DNA of 64,000 bases from Rhytidiadelphus loreus (Eukaryota; Streptophyta; Bryopsida; Hypnales; Hylocomiaceae), in the NCBI GenBank assembly GCA_947034895.1, contig OX344764.1, positions 35,280,935-35,344,934 on the forward strand, read 5' to 3'. The notes under the pieces are model-generated. The model saw only the letters and a list, made by a program, of their open reading frames with translations, was not told the origin of the DNA and did no database searches. Below, piece by piece: positions 10,975 through 23,467 of this stretch. The position numbers were made by a program, and so were the translations under genes. Numbering within the stretch: the first letter of the stretch is position 1; each line of letters opens with the position of its first letter.

Positions 10975-11686
10975 CTGAACAATTTTGGGAATGTTTTGCC
11001 CAAACTACAATTTTTTGCGCTAAGTATTATGAGTACTATAATACTACAAAATGGAACAATCTCAACCGTTGATATGAAAAAATCAATAGCTAATAGTACT
11101 TTTGACTACTTGTAAGTATTGAAAAAGTACTATTTGAAAAGAAAAAAAAGTTTGTCACAAAAAATAGATACAATCAAGTATAAGTTAATAATAATTAGAA
11201 GATCATGAATAAAAAAAACTAAAAATCGTCCATTTGTAAAGCCGTGATAGAGATTACATTTCACCAAAAAATAAAAGTTGAAACCATCTTGAATGTTCGG
11301 AGCACGTGCAAGGGAGTGAAGGGACCCCTATTCACATGCATGTCAAGGACAAAGAATTGTGTTTTTTTGAATGCCCTTTGATGAGTGCATGCCTATCTAG
11401 TGTGGAAATAGCCTACAAAAAATTCAAGTGAACATCATAATTTTTGGATACTCCACAATACTAAAAAACCCTAAACCACAAAGTGTGATAAATTAGCTAA
11501 ATTGACAATTAATTATAAAACTATTTTTCAATTTTTTTGAAAAATAACGAATCTCATGATTTCTAAGTTAGCCATCTTCAATAAAAATTTCAAGTCCATT
11601 GGCTTCATTTCCAAAAGTTACGGCTGGTGGCAACTCCGTCACTTCAATTGTAATGCGAAATAGGACCGGTCTTTCTTGCAATCACC
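10975..11686 (+). repeat. Dispersed repeat, direct copy of 44174-44870
   Basis: Extended similarity runs through both copies, including CATTTCACCAAAAA, GTTGAAACCATC, TGTGTTTTTTTGAATGCCCTTTG and GGTCTTTCTTGCAATCACC. Similarity stops at the same sequence (CAATCACC) in both places. Here the next bases begin the copia-like fragment; at 44870 unrelated sequence follows. The 44 kb copy keeps a hairpin CCGTTGATTT...AAATCAACGG that is decayed here. No coding frame is conserved. Confidence 0.75.
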
Positions 11687-12274
11687 TTGCTGAAGAAAAT
11701 TCACCAAGGGTCGATGCAAAGAAATTTCAGAGACTAGTCAACATGCTCATTTACTTGGTAAATACCAAACCAAAAATTCTATATGTTAAAGGAGTGTTAA
11801 GTGTATTCATGCATGACCCAAGACTACCACATGTATTGTGATACATTAAAGGAGCTCTTGATTGTGGTATAATGTAGCGCAAAGATCACAACACTTCTAT
11901 GATAGGGTACATCGATGTTGATTGGGGAAACTCAAAGATGAACAGAAAATTCATAACAAATTAGATATTTAAATTAGCTAGTAGTTCCATCTCATGGTAC
12001 TCAAAGAAACAATATATTGTTGTAGTTTCCTCTACAGATGCGAAGGCAAAAGCTCTAACTGATGGGATCAGAGAGGTGATTTGGTTATGAATACTATCAA
12101 CAAAAATACAAGGCATCTCACCAGATCCAATTCTGCTCTTCTATGACAATCAGAGCACCCTAAAAGTTGTAAAAAAACCAGTATACCATAAGCAACTCAA
12201 GCACATAGAAGTATGGCTTCACTTCATCAGAAAAAAAGTACTTGTAGGAATAGTGGAAACTTTGTATATTTAGA
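11687..12274 (+). pseudogene. Decayed Ty1/copia polyprotein fragment, reverse transcriptase end and RNase H
   Basis: A single frame shows the copia order of motifs: KFQRLVNMLIYLVNTKP (normally YRRLVGSLIYLT.TRP), VLSVFMHDPRLPHV, YIKGALDCGI, GYIDVDWGNSKMNRK, SSSISWYSKKQ, VVVSSTDAKAKALTDGIREVIWL, YDNQSTLKVVKKPVYHKQ and KHIEVWLHFIRKKVL. These belong to the reverse transcriptase C-terminus and RNase H of Ty1/copia retrotransposons. Five in-frame stops interrupt it, yet no frameshift is needed, so decay was by substitution. Upstream integrase and gag are absent: the sequence immediately 5' is an unrelated dispersed repeat. Confidence 0.85.
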
Positions 12275-12910
12275 CATGAGACCAAATAGCATATATCTTT
12301 ATAAAACCATTAGGAAAACAATGTTTCCTAAAACTAAGAGAAGAAATGGGCATTACAAATATAAACTCCCTACAAGAGTGAACATTCAGCTATCTAGGTA
12401 ACGTTCAACCTCCTCCTATGAACGAAAACTACAATACTTTGCACAACTATATCTTTTCACCTCTCATTCACAGTCAACCTATGTATAGTATAGCCTTGGT
12501 TTAAAACCTTGCCTCATAGCATAGAATTTCCGAACACTACTAGCTTGAGTAGAAATCTCATTGCAAGTTTGAGCTTGCCTTGTAAACATAGCAACTTATT
12601 GACCTTGACATCAAAATTCCCAAACTAAGTTGACAAAGAACAACATCAAGATATCAATTGAAGAGCCGCTAAAGAACCATCAAGAAAATTGCCATCAAGC
12701 ACAACTCTAGCTACAGAATCGACAATTCACACTTGTGAGCTACATCTTACACTTCCAAGTTATACTTGAAGAATCTATCAAGGGAAGTCACAAAGTCTCA
12801 CCGTAGACATTGTTGAAGATCGATCATGCTTACAAAAGCTCAAATGATTCGTAGTTGGACCCTGCTTCTATATTCTAAAATCTATACATCTTTCAGATTG
12901 CTAGGATTAT

Positions 12911-12935
12911 CTTGGTGTGGGGGAGTATTGTTGAC
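12911..12935 (+). other. Probable copia polypurine tract and 3' LTR start
   Basis: GGTGTGGGGGAGTATTGTTG lies about 640 bases after the copia frame ends. Copia elements commonly have a purine tract GGGGGAG followed by an LTR starting TGTTG. The matching 5' LTR was not found in the window, so the LTR end cannot be defined. Confidence 0.45.
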
Positions 12936-15900
12936 GACATATCTGTTCATCGACCTCACCAATATTCATCTAATTGAATCATCTTATATATATATATATA
13001 TACAATGACAAATGAAACGGAGTACAAAGTTGAAACATTTTCATTCAAACAATTACACGATAAGCATCAATGGACAAAGTCTAAAAGTCCATATACAAAA
13101 ATTGTAGTGTGCAACATACTACACGTCAGTACGTCACCATAGAAAATTGAAAAAAAAAATAGTTGTGATTTGAAAGAAAATCAATTTTGAAGTTAGCCAT
13201 GTCAAAAATTCGGTTTTGTTCAACATGATTCGGAATTACTTTATCCTTTGCCAGTTTTTTCTTAGAACTTTGAAAAACTTTTTATGCCTTGGCATGTTGG
13301 TATACATCATTTTAGATTATTGTACACAAAAATTGAAGGAAATTGAAATTTATAGAATTCAAAATAACAAGAGTTTGACAAATATACAGATGATGTTGGT
13401 TCTTACAATATTTGAATTCTTTTTTGAATTGAGAGTATGGGATAGCATTAGCTATTATATAGAGAGAGTATAGGTTGTAATATAGAGTTATAGACCATTG
13501 TTACATCTTAATGCCCTTGCATTTGAAACATTTGTTGAATTGGGCAATGCTTTCAATTTATATTTCACAACCATATAATGTGTTTTTAAGTTCAATCTTT
13601 TTGTCCAAAGACTAGAGTTCATGATGCTCATATTTGAACATATTTCCAACAAATCCCCCCAAAATAAAATTATCATTGCCAATATTTTCAAAATACTGAA
13701 AATTGGAAAAAAATCAATATTTATATATTTATAAAACACACAATTGTTGGCTTAAACAAATTGTTATTTTTATTAAATTACTATACAATTGTATTCCAAA
13801 ATGGTTTTGTATCTTATGATTGGTCATTATATGGATGTACTATGAGTGGATGAAGTTTGTTTGACTTGCAATTCATCCATTTATAATTCATCCACTTATA
13901 ATTCATCCATGAAGTATCTAATTCATGAGTGCAAATATCATTCTAAAATGTTATATGGACCTATTAAATTCAAGTTCCAAATTTGCATTCAAATTTCATA
14001 TGTACGAAGATGTTTTTATTGAATAATATGTTGAAAGACAAAGTATTTAGACATAGCAATTTTAAATGTATTATTCGAATCAAATTAAGAAGCTAATCCA
14101 TATACAATGTTTAGAAAGACTTATTTAATGTCTTTTAGAAATCTACACTTTACTCAAGCAACCCTCCTAACAAAGCAAAGCTGGTCAAACCCATCAAGGG
14201 CTCGAGGAGGTCACTTCCCTATAAGTTTTGTAACCACGTGCGTTAACCACATATTTGTTTGGGGGCTATTTATCTAGTAATTATGATTTTAAGGGACCCT
14301 TTTAGTAGAAAAAAAGCTACTTGGTCTTAATTTTAAGCACCCTATAGGTAATTATGAATAAAAATCTAGCTTAATTCTTGGCACGCTATAGTACTTATAA
14401 ACTTTAGGAATTTTGTTTAGTTTGATAATGAAGGATTTTAAGACGAATGTTTGGCATGAAAACATGCAATGTACATAAAAAATTAAGATCAAATTCAAAA
14501 GCAACATGAAACAAACAATAATTGATCAACCATTTAACCCTTAATTTCGATAATAACCAGAATGTGGTTACTTTGATTTTTGAAATGTTTTTTTTATCAT
14601 TAAAATATTTAGATAAAGTTGCACTTGAAGAAATCATGTGAAGAATCAAATTATCCCTCTTTTTGTGTGCGGTTAGATTTACATATCAAGCTATTGTGGT
14701 TCTAAAAAAATAATCCCAAACAATCCCAAAGCATAGGTGGTTGGATGCTTGGACAAAAAAGTCAATAGGTTGGGAGGATTTGGCCAATGAAAGCATAGCA
14801 CATGAAAGGATAAGTCTATCTTGTAGATAGTATTTTGACCCTTGAAATGCACATCTTTATACAATTTTCACTCTTTTAATAAATTCATTTTTTATACATT
14901 ATGTCTTTTGCACTTCACTTCTAATCAATCGTTTCCTATTGTTGAAATTCTCATCATATTATTATCTAATTGGCATTTCATATTACACTCACTAAAATAT
15001 TTAATTTGAAGATGTTGGTGTCTCAAGGTCAGTATCTTACGTTTTATAGGCCTAGAAATTATGAAATTTGTTACTATGAGCTCCCAACTTATAAACACTC
15101 TAATTTATAATAAGTTACCAACTTTCTACAACGTTTCACATTACTTGAATTTTTTTACATCCAAATTTCTATGTCATTCTAGAATTAGAAAATGAGTAAA
15201 CTATGGTTATATTCATGAACTTCACATTGCAATTAAATACTCTATTTTAGGAATTTTCAAATTTTCAAGTTGGAGTAAAAACTAGACCTAATAAGCTTCA
15301 TTTCATTAGTTGGATTAAAATTCAAAAAAGACCATTTTTTATGGCTAAATTTGAGATAAAAAATAAGGAGCTAGAAGGTACAAAAATACAGTAAGAAAGC
15401 ATCTTTGATGATTCATTTTTTACACATCTTATTGTTTAAAAATATTAATATCACCTCAATTAGAAAATATCCATCGCCATCTATTGTGTACACACTCAAG
15501 GAAGTAAAAAAAAACTTGAATGAAAACCATCCAATTGCTAGGAAGTACATAGACTATTGAATTGTCCACCAACTACTTTTGGCTACTTTAGGGTTTAATT
15601 TCATCCATGTATTGTATTAACCCTTTAGTGGTCAAGCAACCACATTGTGATCATTCTAGTGTGAAGAATTAGAACTCATGTTCTTAAATTCAGATTATGC
15701 CATTCATAATACATGACTATTGGAAGAAAAAAAATAATTTAGAGTTCTCTAGCTATCAAAATACTTGTGAACAAAACACAAAAATATTGCACATATTTGA
15801 AAACATAGTAAATACTTACAAGTACAACTAACTTACTATCTTGTAATATTTTATATTTGAAAGTTTGTTATCTTGATTTGCTTGTTTGAATTGTGTTTTG

Positions 15901-16330
15901 TTGTTTATGTTCTAGTAGTATAATTATGTGTTCTAATCCTAATCAATGTACCAGCTCTTTTCAATTTTCAATATATAAAATTTTGTCCTAAATTGTATAT
16001 AGCTAAGTCACTTTCACTCATGAACTTCACAATAATTATGTGTGAGTCTATTATTCTTCATATAAATGGTTGCAATGGAGAGGTGATGATATCAATTGAT
16101 GAATCTATTTACTTTTATTTTTGAGTTTTAACCAAAATTCTATTTAACTCTAAAGGCACACATCCTCAAAAATCTCATTTTTGAATGTGCATAATCCAGT
16201 TCAAATATACACTATGATCTTCCAATTCCACAATTCAATGATTCTATAATTTTGACAAAATACCTCCACTCCAATTGAGAATACAATTGTATAGTAATTT
16301 CTACTTTAATCCATTTTATTATATTGGTAT
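12936..16330. other. Intergenic AT-rich sequence, probable LTR remnant at the left
   Basis: The first few hundred bases may be the remains of the copia 3' LTR, including a TA microsatellite near 12985-13003. From 13000 on I see no gene. A short tandem AATTCATCCA(C/T)TTAT motif occurs near 13870-13905. Nothing else is supportable. Confidence 0.35.
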
Positions 16331-16339
16331 CAATCTTGG

Positions 16340-17880
16340 TAGAGAAGTGTGAACCCTCAAGTTGGCACTTGGACCTCTGAACTTCTTTTTCGCAATTTTT
16401 AGTTAGTTTTTAGATTAAATATATGAAAAAACATATAAAAATAGAGTTATTGAGAGTTTTGGTAGAAGTCCCTACCAAAGTAGTGAGGAATGGCCTTAAA
16501 TGCGTGAAACATGTAAAACTTTACATTTTCACTAATTTTAGGTCTTATTAAGTAAAATTAGATAGTTAATTAGTAATTTCGAGCGAAGTAAGGATTTGAG
16601 AGTTAGCTAGTCCTAGTGTCTTGTTTGTGTGATACAACATCTATAAGTACGCATGTAACAAATTGGTTAAAAATTAGAGTCTAGTCAGAGTTAGATTTGT
16701 TGTTTGCAGGTAACTTTGAGAATCCGAATCATTCACAGACCAAGATGGAGGAAATGATGATTGGAGCATACAGAAAGGTGCTTTTTTAGGTCAAAGCATG
16801 CCAAGAGGTCAAATCGAAGTCCAATCATCCAAGATTCCCCCGGTATCAAGAATAATTTTTTCCCTGGGTGGAAATTATTAAGGAATTGCTAAAAATAGCA
16901 TCCTTATTGGAGATTTGGTTTTTCCTTTAGCTAATGGACATCTTGTAGAAGATTGCCCAAAAGTTTCGGGATTTTACAAAACTTCATGATGACTCCATGG
17001 GAAGTCAACCGCTTAAAATTGCATTCGTAAATTCCTAGAAATTACCAATGTTGCGGTAAAATCTCACTAAAAATTAGGATAGTGTTTTGTGTGCCAATAA
17101 AGAGCCTTGTCAAGTTTGAAGACATTCCGACATTCCGACATTCCTAAGTACCAGAATCAGAATCGACAGCGAATTTTACAAGAATTTACAACTTGGCGGT
17201 GGGTTGACCAACGTACCAGGAGCTAACGATGTCTGAATGGAGCGATTCAAGGGTCAATTCTTACTCCTATGAATATTTTAAACCACCTTGGACTGACAAT
17301 TTCATCAGAAAATGCAAACTCCAAAAGTTAGATTTTTGACTTTTGTTCAGAGTTATCATGACTCAAATTTGCACCTTAAAACAGCTAGAGAGGTAGGGGT
17401 AAGGGATCCCTTAGGCTAATTGGGGTCTTCTAAACATGATGGCGCAGTTTGTTTTCAGTTTTCAGTTGTCCCTCAAAAGATAGAGAGGGTTAGCCCTTAG
17501 TTCGACTTTTTATGGTAATTTTGGATTAATCTAGGTTGATTTTACAAATATCTTTTGGAAAATTGAAGATTGGATTTGTCCAAGATACTTGTCTTGCGTA
17601 AGAAGCCATCTTTTGAACTAAAGAAAAACAATTTGGAACTAACCTTAGATTAATTTGCAAAATATCTCGGTTAATTAAGTAGATTTTCAAAATATCTTTG
17701 GGAAAAATCTAATATTTGATTTCAGGAAGATTCTAAGGCCATTTAGGGCCTAGAAGGAACTTGCTTGAGGACCTTCCTTCCCATTAAACAAAGATTATTT
17801 AGAAAACGCGTTAGATTAGTTTAGCAAAATATCTAGATTGAAAGTAAGAAAATATTTACGAACAACTTACTAGAGGGAGG
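16340..17880 (+). repeat. Dispersed LTR-like repeat, inverted partner of 5560-6540
   Basis: Matches the 5.6-6.5 kb region in opposite orientation over several ordered blocks (see that entry). A CTTAGATTAATTTGCAAAATAT-type phrase recurs with variation in 17520-17850. It leads directly into a promoter-like TATATAAGGC near 17894, which would fit an LTR U3 region driving the transcript that starts downstream. The exact ends and any target-site duplication are not visible to me. Confidence 0.5.
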
Positions 17881-17892
17881 ACCGGGAGCAAG

Positions 17893-17902
17893 TATATAAG
17901 GC
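17893..17902 (+). promoter_or_regulatory. TATA-box-like element, possibly of an LTR
   Basis: GTATATAAGGCT lies between the LTR-like repeat and a pyrimidine-rich stretch (CTCATTCTCTTATTTCATTC) that resembles a plant transcription start region. A plus-strand retroelement promoter is the simplest reading. There is no direct evidence of transcription. Confidence 0.35.
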
Positions 17903-18004
17903 TTTTCCTCGAGGTTGTTCGTGGCCCTCATTCTCTTATTTCATTCTTGTTGTTATTCTTGTCGTGCTACCGACACTTGTTGGAGTACTTTTTAAGCCAA
18001 ATTT

Positions 18005-18870
18005 TGTCTATTTCTTTCTATTTTCTTGTACTTTGAAGGTCCGGAGGGCCCCTTCAAAGCTTTGTTTTCTTTTCTTGTTTGAATTTGGAGGCTTCAAGCC
18101 CCAAAACTTTGCTTTTCAAGAATTTAGGAGGAGGAAATCCCCTAACTCTATTGTTGTTTGAGTTAACTAACTTCTTTCTTGAATTTGGAGGCTTCAAGCC
18201 CCAAAACTTTGGTATTGTGAGGATTGTGGGAGTAGTTCCCAAACTCTAATTGATTTTCTAATTCTTTTGGATACTAACCAACTATTTGTGCGAATTGATA
18301 ACAACTTGTGAATTCAAAACTTTAAAGCAGCAAGGCTAGACTTTGTTAAAAGGTTTTGGACATCACCACGTGCCAAAATTCGTTGTATAACGGGTGTTTG
18401 GTTTGGTTAATTGCTAATGTTTGGTTAAACACTGTCATGTGTACCTCCTTTAGCGATTAAACTTAGAACTTTGTTTTAAATTTTGGGAATTAGTTTTTAA
18501 TGTTCGGTTAAACACTGTTATGTGTACCTCCTTTAAAAATTAAATTTTCAAAATACTAGTTTGAGTCCTTGGATACCGTTATTTCTTGGGGTTGCTCCTG
18601 CATGACGGAGCTTTGACTTTGGAAACCTGGAAACTGGTACTTGAAACTTGAATTTATTCGTTATTTCCTAGGGTTGCTTCCGCACGGCGGAGCTTTGACT
18701 TTTTGAAACCTGGAAATGGGTATTTTAAAAAGTTATAATTCTTTAATTCTTTTGTGTTGCCTGGAGTAGCCCTTGCACGGCAAAGCTTTGGCTTTTTAGG
18801 GTTAAAATTCACTTTCGAAGAACCATTGAAACTTGGATTTGCCCCTGCAAGGCGAAGCTCTGACTTTAAA
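18005..18870 (+). repeat. Array of short duplicated GC-rich motifs, leader-like
   Basis: Three sets of internal duplications lie in order. GAATTTGGAGGCTTCAAGCC occurs twice, near 18080 and 18180. TGGTTAAACACTGTCATGTG-like sequence with GTACCTCCTTT occurs twice, near 18421 and 18496. GCACGGCGGAGCTTTGACTTT-like sequence occurs four times, near 18600, 18680, 18774 and 18846, at about 72-94-base spacing. The GC-rich cores can form small hairpins. They sit downstream of the TATA-like motif, so they could form a structured retroelement 5' leader. No protein frame runs through them. Confidence 0.7.
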
Positions 18871-19179
18871 AATAAGAATCAATGGAATAATATTCTTTTG
18901 GGACTTATTTAAAGTCTATGATCCTTTGAATTTTTTCCCTTTCACTTGTGCAAGTGGTGGAGGTATTTGGCCTCCGAAACTTTCCATTTGTTTCTTTATT
19001 TTGATTAGATTGTTAGGTTTTATCTTTATTTTGAAATTCATAAAAATTAAGTTAACATAGTTCTTTCTTATTTCCATTGAAACCATAAAGAATTATTTTC
19101 CCATATTGTTTTTTTTAGTTAGTTATTATTTCTGAAAACGTGTTTGATTTTTAGAATTACCAAAAATTAGGCTGTTAAG

Positions 19180-19290
19180 GAAAATTCAAACCAGCCCGAA
19201 AGGAACCAGATCAAAAGGAACCAAATCGAGGGGAACCAGACCAATCCGAAAGGAACTAGATCGGAGGGGATCAGACTGACGGGGTTATGC
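19180..19290 (+). repeat. Short tandem repeat, GGAACCAGATC unit of about 15-20 bp
   Basis: Units of the form (C/G)GAAAGGAACCAGATC, AAAAGGAACCAAATC and GAGGGGAACCAGACC follow one another and fade into GGAGGGGATCAGACTGACGGG. Translation would give an Asn/Gln/Arg-rich peptide, but no start or longer frame supports a gene. Confidence 0.6.
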
Positions 19291-19449
19291 GATGGAACTA
19301 AGGACAAACAGAATTGGAGTGGCGGCCAGTAGGAGGACGACACATGGCTGATAGGGAGAAAAGGAGCCGGGCAACGGGCTTGGGAGAAGAAGACAGGGAG
19401 TCCAGCAACCGACTAAAGCAACCATCAACGAGACAGATCAAGCTATTAA

Positions 19450-19712
19450 GAGCATCCCCACCAGGGAGTTCTGTATCCCTAAAAATTTAGGGACAGGACC
19501 TCAGATGGGGATGGGGATACAGAAGCTTGCACGCACCGGTCTCGAAACAAGAGCTCTATCCCAAATTTATAGAGAACTCGGTGAAAGTTGGGCCCAATTC
19601 CCTATATTGGAGCTCATATAGAGAACTCGCGAGGTCTCATCCCTATAAAGTCAAGGTTGACTAGATTGAGGTCCCGAGTTTAGGGAAAGAGAACTCCCTG
19701 GTGGGGATGCTC
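19450..19712. mobile_element. Tourist-like MITE, 263 bp, TAA target duplication
   Basis: The ends are GAGCATCCCCACCAGGGAG and CTCCCTGGTGGGGATGCTC, perfect inverted repeats, flanked by TAA at 19447-19449 and 19713-19715. A TAA/TTA 3-bp duplication and GAGCATC-type ends are typical of PIF/Harbinger-derived (Tourist) MITEs. A copy of the same length lies at 29590-29852 with only scattered differences, so the family moved fairly recently. No coding capacity. Confidence 0.9.
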
Positions 19713-19715
19713 TAA

Positions 19716-22244
19716 GGTCGTAACCAGTATCCAGTAAGTGCTTGAAACCAAATTTCACATTTGATTGCTAACAAAATGTTGAGAAATTGAAATCATTTAA
19801 GGTTGGCCGTTGCTCACCACAACAAAATTTTAAATTTCTAACTAAAATTTGAACACTAAATTTCAAATCAAAGTTCTCTCATCCCATCTCCATATCTCTA
19901 CAAGTTAACAACTCACATCTCTCTCAATTTTCACAAAACCAAATGAGAAAAGACTTAAGGAGAGAGAAGAACTAATAGAAAATGGAATGAGAAGAGGAAT
20001 CCCACACGTGAGGAAATTGGCATTAAAAAACTCATTTAAAAAGAATATTACTATTGAACCAAAGTTCTATATTCTTTAGTATTTGTTGGGTAGTTAGTTA
20101 TTAGATTCTAGAGGGAATTTAGGGACTTTGAAGTTTAGTGGGGTTTTGTCTTGTTAGGCCTAATAATCCAAGAAGATAAAACAAATCGCCAACTAATACA
20201 TCCAAAGCTAATTAACAAAAATACAACTAAAAGATTTGATTTGATTTCGTGGATTTAGTTGGGTTTTGGTAATTTGGAATTAATTTGGAGATTATTCAAA
20301 ATACTTCTAAATTCAACTAAAAATTCCTAACCATTTGTGGGAAATTAGAATTAGGACGAAAAATACATCGAACATCAAAAGTATTAACTTTGGTTTGCGA
20401 TGGATTAGCAAAATGGACGAGGAAGGGGGTGGCTATTACGAGACAATACATCTCGTGATTCTCGAGGACGGTACGAATGACTCACTTGCCAACGAGGTAC
20501 GCTAATTTTTTGTTTTCTCAATTTAAAATCTCATTTAAGAATTTGCTAGTTAAAATAACATTTAGGAATTTAGCATTAAAATTAACCTTAAAAACTTAAA
20601 CCTATCTAAACAAAGAATCTATTTAAAATTAGGAATCTAAGGAATATTAGAATATCTAGAGGAAATTAGAATCTAATTTATCTTTTTATTCTATACAAAA
20701 CTTATTGAAGAATGGATTCCATCCAACTACGGAGGGCTTTCATTCATCCATAAGTTTTCACCTAGACATCCTAAATTCTTGCTTTTACCTTGGTAGAAAG
20801 GTAATTTATCACTTTCTTCATAAAAACAATCAAAACCCCAAAACCACTAAATTTAGAATTATAACTTAGAAATAAGATTAATAAAAGAACAATTAGGAAT
20901 ATTTTTAAGGAATAACTAAGGAATCTTTTGAGATTATAAAAGTGTAGGTAATCTTTTGAAGATTCCAAAACCAACTTTTACTTTAAGATTACTTTGATTT
21001 TAAAGGAGTTAAGAGTGGATGAAGTTTGACTTAAATTTGGATGAAAATTCTAAAAATAGGTCAAAACTAGGTTTTCTCTCAAAAATCCATTAGTCAAATT
21101 AATTAACAAATTCACACTAAAATTTAGATTTATTTAGAATTCATTTGCTATTCTTAGTTAAGAGATGAAGTTTTTAGGATAGAATTAGGGACGAACTTCA
21201 TCCATCAATATCTTTTAGTAGGAACATCAAAATTCAACTTGCTTTACCATTTTGGCAAGGGCAAAGTGCATTCTACACTTTAACCTAGATAGATTTTTTA
21301 CATTAGAATAGATTTTACGTACTCATCACAGTCTTGAACCTTTAACATTTAAGTTGATCTGAAACAGTCAAAATTAGAATATAATCACCACAAACAAAGT
21401 GTCCATTGCTTGGAAGGCCAAAGAACACTACGTTTACATTTCACCCATACAATTTACTAACTTATGCTGCTAGAACCTATGTGCAACTTTCTGACTCAAG
21501 GGTGGAGTTAGAAACACTCACAAGAAGTGCATGAAATCTCATGCATCTAGCTACAATATTCAAAGCATTACATGGTTAAAAATGTATTCTTTTTCATTCT
21601 TCTATTAGAAAGACTAGGGCTTATACTCATTTTAAAATTAATTTTTTCTCTTCTCTAATTTTATTCACATTAATTTATATCTACTTCTTTTTTAAATCAC
21701 AAGATTTTCCAATACCCTATTTTACATATAATGATGTTTCAAGAATTAAATCCAAGCTAAAGTAGATCCAAATCATTTATAATTTTTTCTTCTAATGAAT
21801 AAAATGCACCCTATAGTTTAACTCACGTGGTTCTCTATTTTTCGCAAAGTGACCTCCTTGAGATCAAGGAGAATCATAAAGGATCTACTAAAGGCAATTT
21901 TGAAAGTATTTGGAGCCCTTTAAGTCTAAGGATCTACTTTTAAGAACTTTAGTGGAGGCAATGAAAGCTTTTTATTAACAATTTGTTTGTTCAATCTACA
22001 TTATTGGTAAGGAACAATTATTTTCTAATGCAAACTAAAGTAATTAGAATAGCGTGTCAAGCCCATCACAACTTCAGATGGTGATAGAAGTCAAAACATA
22101 TCTCATCCAAATTGTAGCGAATAAAGAATACATCACTGTGTTGGAATAGCATTCTGATGCCCTTGAGCATGGAGCCATGGACTACGTTAATGAATTTTGA
22201 ATGTAGGGTTTGGGATGAAGCTTCATCTACAACTATCTTAACCC
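19716..22244. other. Intergenic AT-rich, no supported feature
   Basis: Low-complexity AT-rich sequence with many short direct similarities (ATTAGAAT, TTTAGAAT) but no long frame, terminal repeat or RNA gene. CTCGAGGACGGTACGAATGA near 20461 is a small island of higher GC with no recognisable content. Confidence 0.4.
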
Positions 22245-22248
22245 TTAA

Positions 22249-23164
22249 CATCTAAAGGACCATTGTCTCTTCAGGGGACAAATGGGATTTCGGGCAGGTA
22301 CCTATGGGCTGAATTTTAGTCATGATTTTTTGAAACTTTTTTTGAAGATAGAAAAATTGACTAGCTATATGGAATTTTTTTTTTCAATTGGTGCCTAAGA
22401 ACAAAACTGTTATGCCCCAATAAGCTCAAAACAAAGGAGAGGGGGCAGTAAGAAAAAAAATTAAAAATTTGATTAAAATTTTTTTTTCCTCATAGATTAT
22501 ATTTTTGTTTACATGGAAAGCTTTGATTCATTGATTTCATTCCATTTGGATTTGTAATGAAAAAGTTATGGACAATCTTGTTTTTCAGACAATTAGAGCA
22601 TCTTCTTGAAAAAAATAACTTGTAGCCTTGTAGGATTCATTTCAAAATGCAATTTGTACAATTTTAAACAAAAAAAGTTCTACATGGTTTAGTTTGCTTC
22701 TTAAAACAATCTAACCATTGGGATTAGTGTATTTTAATTCCATTTCAAAGATATTAATAATTTCAAATTTCCTTCTATCTCATACCTACTTCTACTTAAT
22801 AATTTTTTAAAGAATAAAAATTCTGTTATTTTGAATTTTTTTCCCCCTAGACTCTCAACTCAATTCCCCACAACAAAGATCTAAAGTTCAAAACTTTGTA
22901 GTGCAAAATTTTTTAATTAAGAAGGTTCAAAGTCAAATAATCTAGTCCCACAATGTGTTAAAAAAAAAATTCCACTTAAATGCAAATATCTTGCAATTTG
23001 TGTGGTCAAAATTTCTGAATTTTTTTCCACACATTCTCATACTAGTTAGGTGTAAGATCCTCTGGTTAGATATGCAAAAAAAATTCAAAATTTTTTACTC
23101 TTTACTATAGAAATGGCAGTTTTGAGTGTTCTTTGGCAAAAAAAAGGCCTTGGTCCTTTAGAGG
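22249..23164. mobile_element. TTAA-flanked non-autonomous element, 916 bp
   Basis: Flanked by TTAA at 22245-22248 and 23165-23168. The ends are CATCTAAAGGACCATTGTC and GGTCCTTTAGAGG; the outermost bases have diverged from the CCCC/GGGG of other copies. The interior matches the 54435-55338 copy in opposite orientation, including GGGATTTCGGGCAGG and GATTATATTTTTGTTTACATG. The right end lies 304 bases beyond the stop codon of the patatin-type gene. No transposase is encoded. Confidence 0.75.
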
Positions 23165-23467
23165 TTAAATGTCAACAGAGATATTTGGCATCCGATGGAT
23201 GAGTGGATGACAGGAAATCCTTCTAGTAGGATAGAAGTGCGACTATTCATTCTCAAAATTTTGTTGTAAAAAGGAAAGATCTTCTACAATAGTTAATTCA
23301 CGCTGTAATGAAAACGAATGATTTTCAAAGTCACCCGTTCGTCCTTTATGGGTTAATTAATTTGTACAATGCGGCCTTCATGGCTTCATACCACACCTCT
23401 CCAAACTTCTATCACATAACTATAAAGATGTGCAACTAGACTACCCATTGGCGGTTGCTCCACATTG

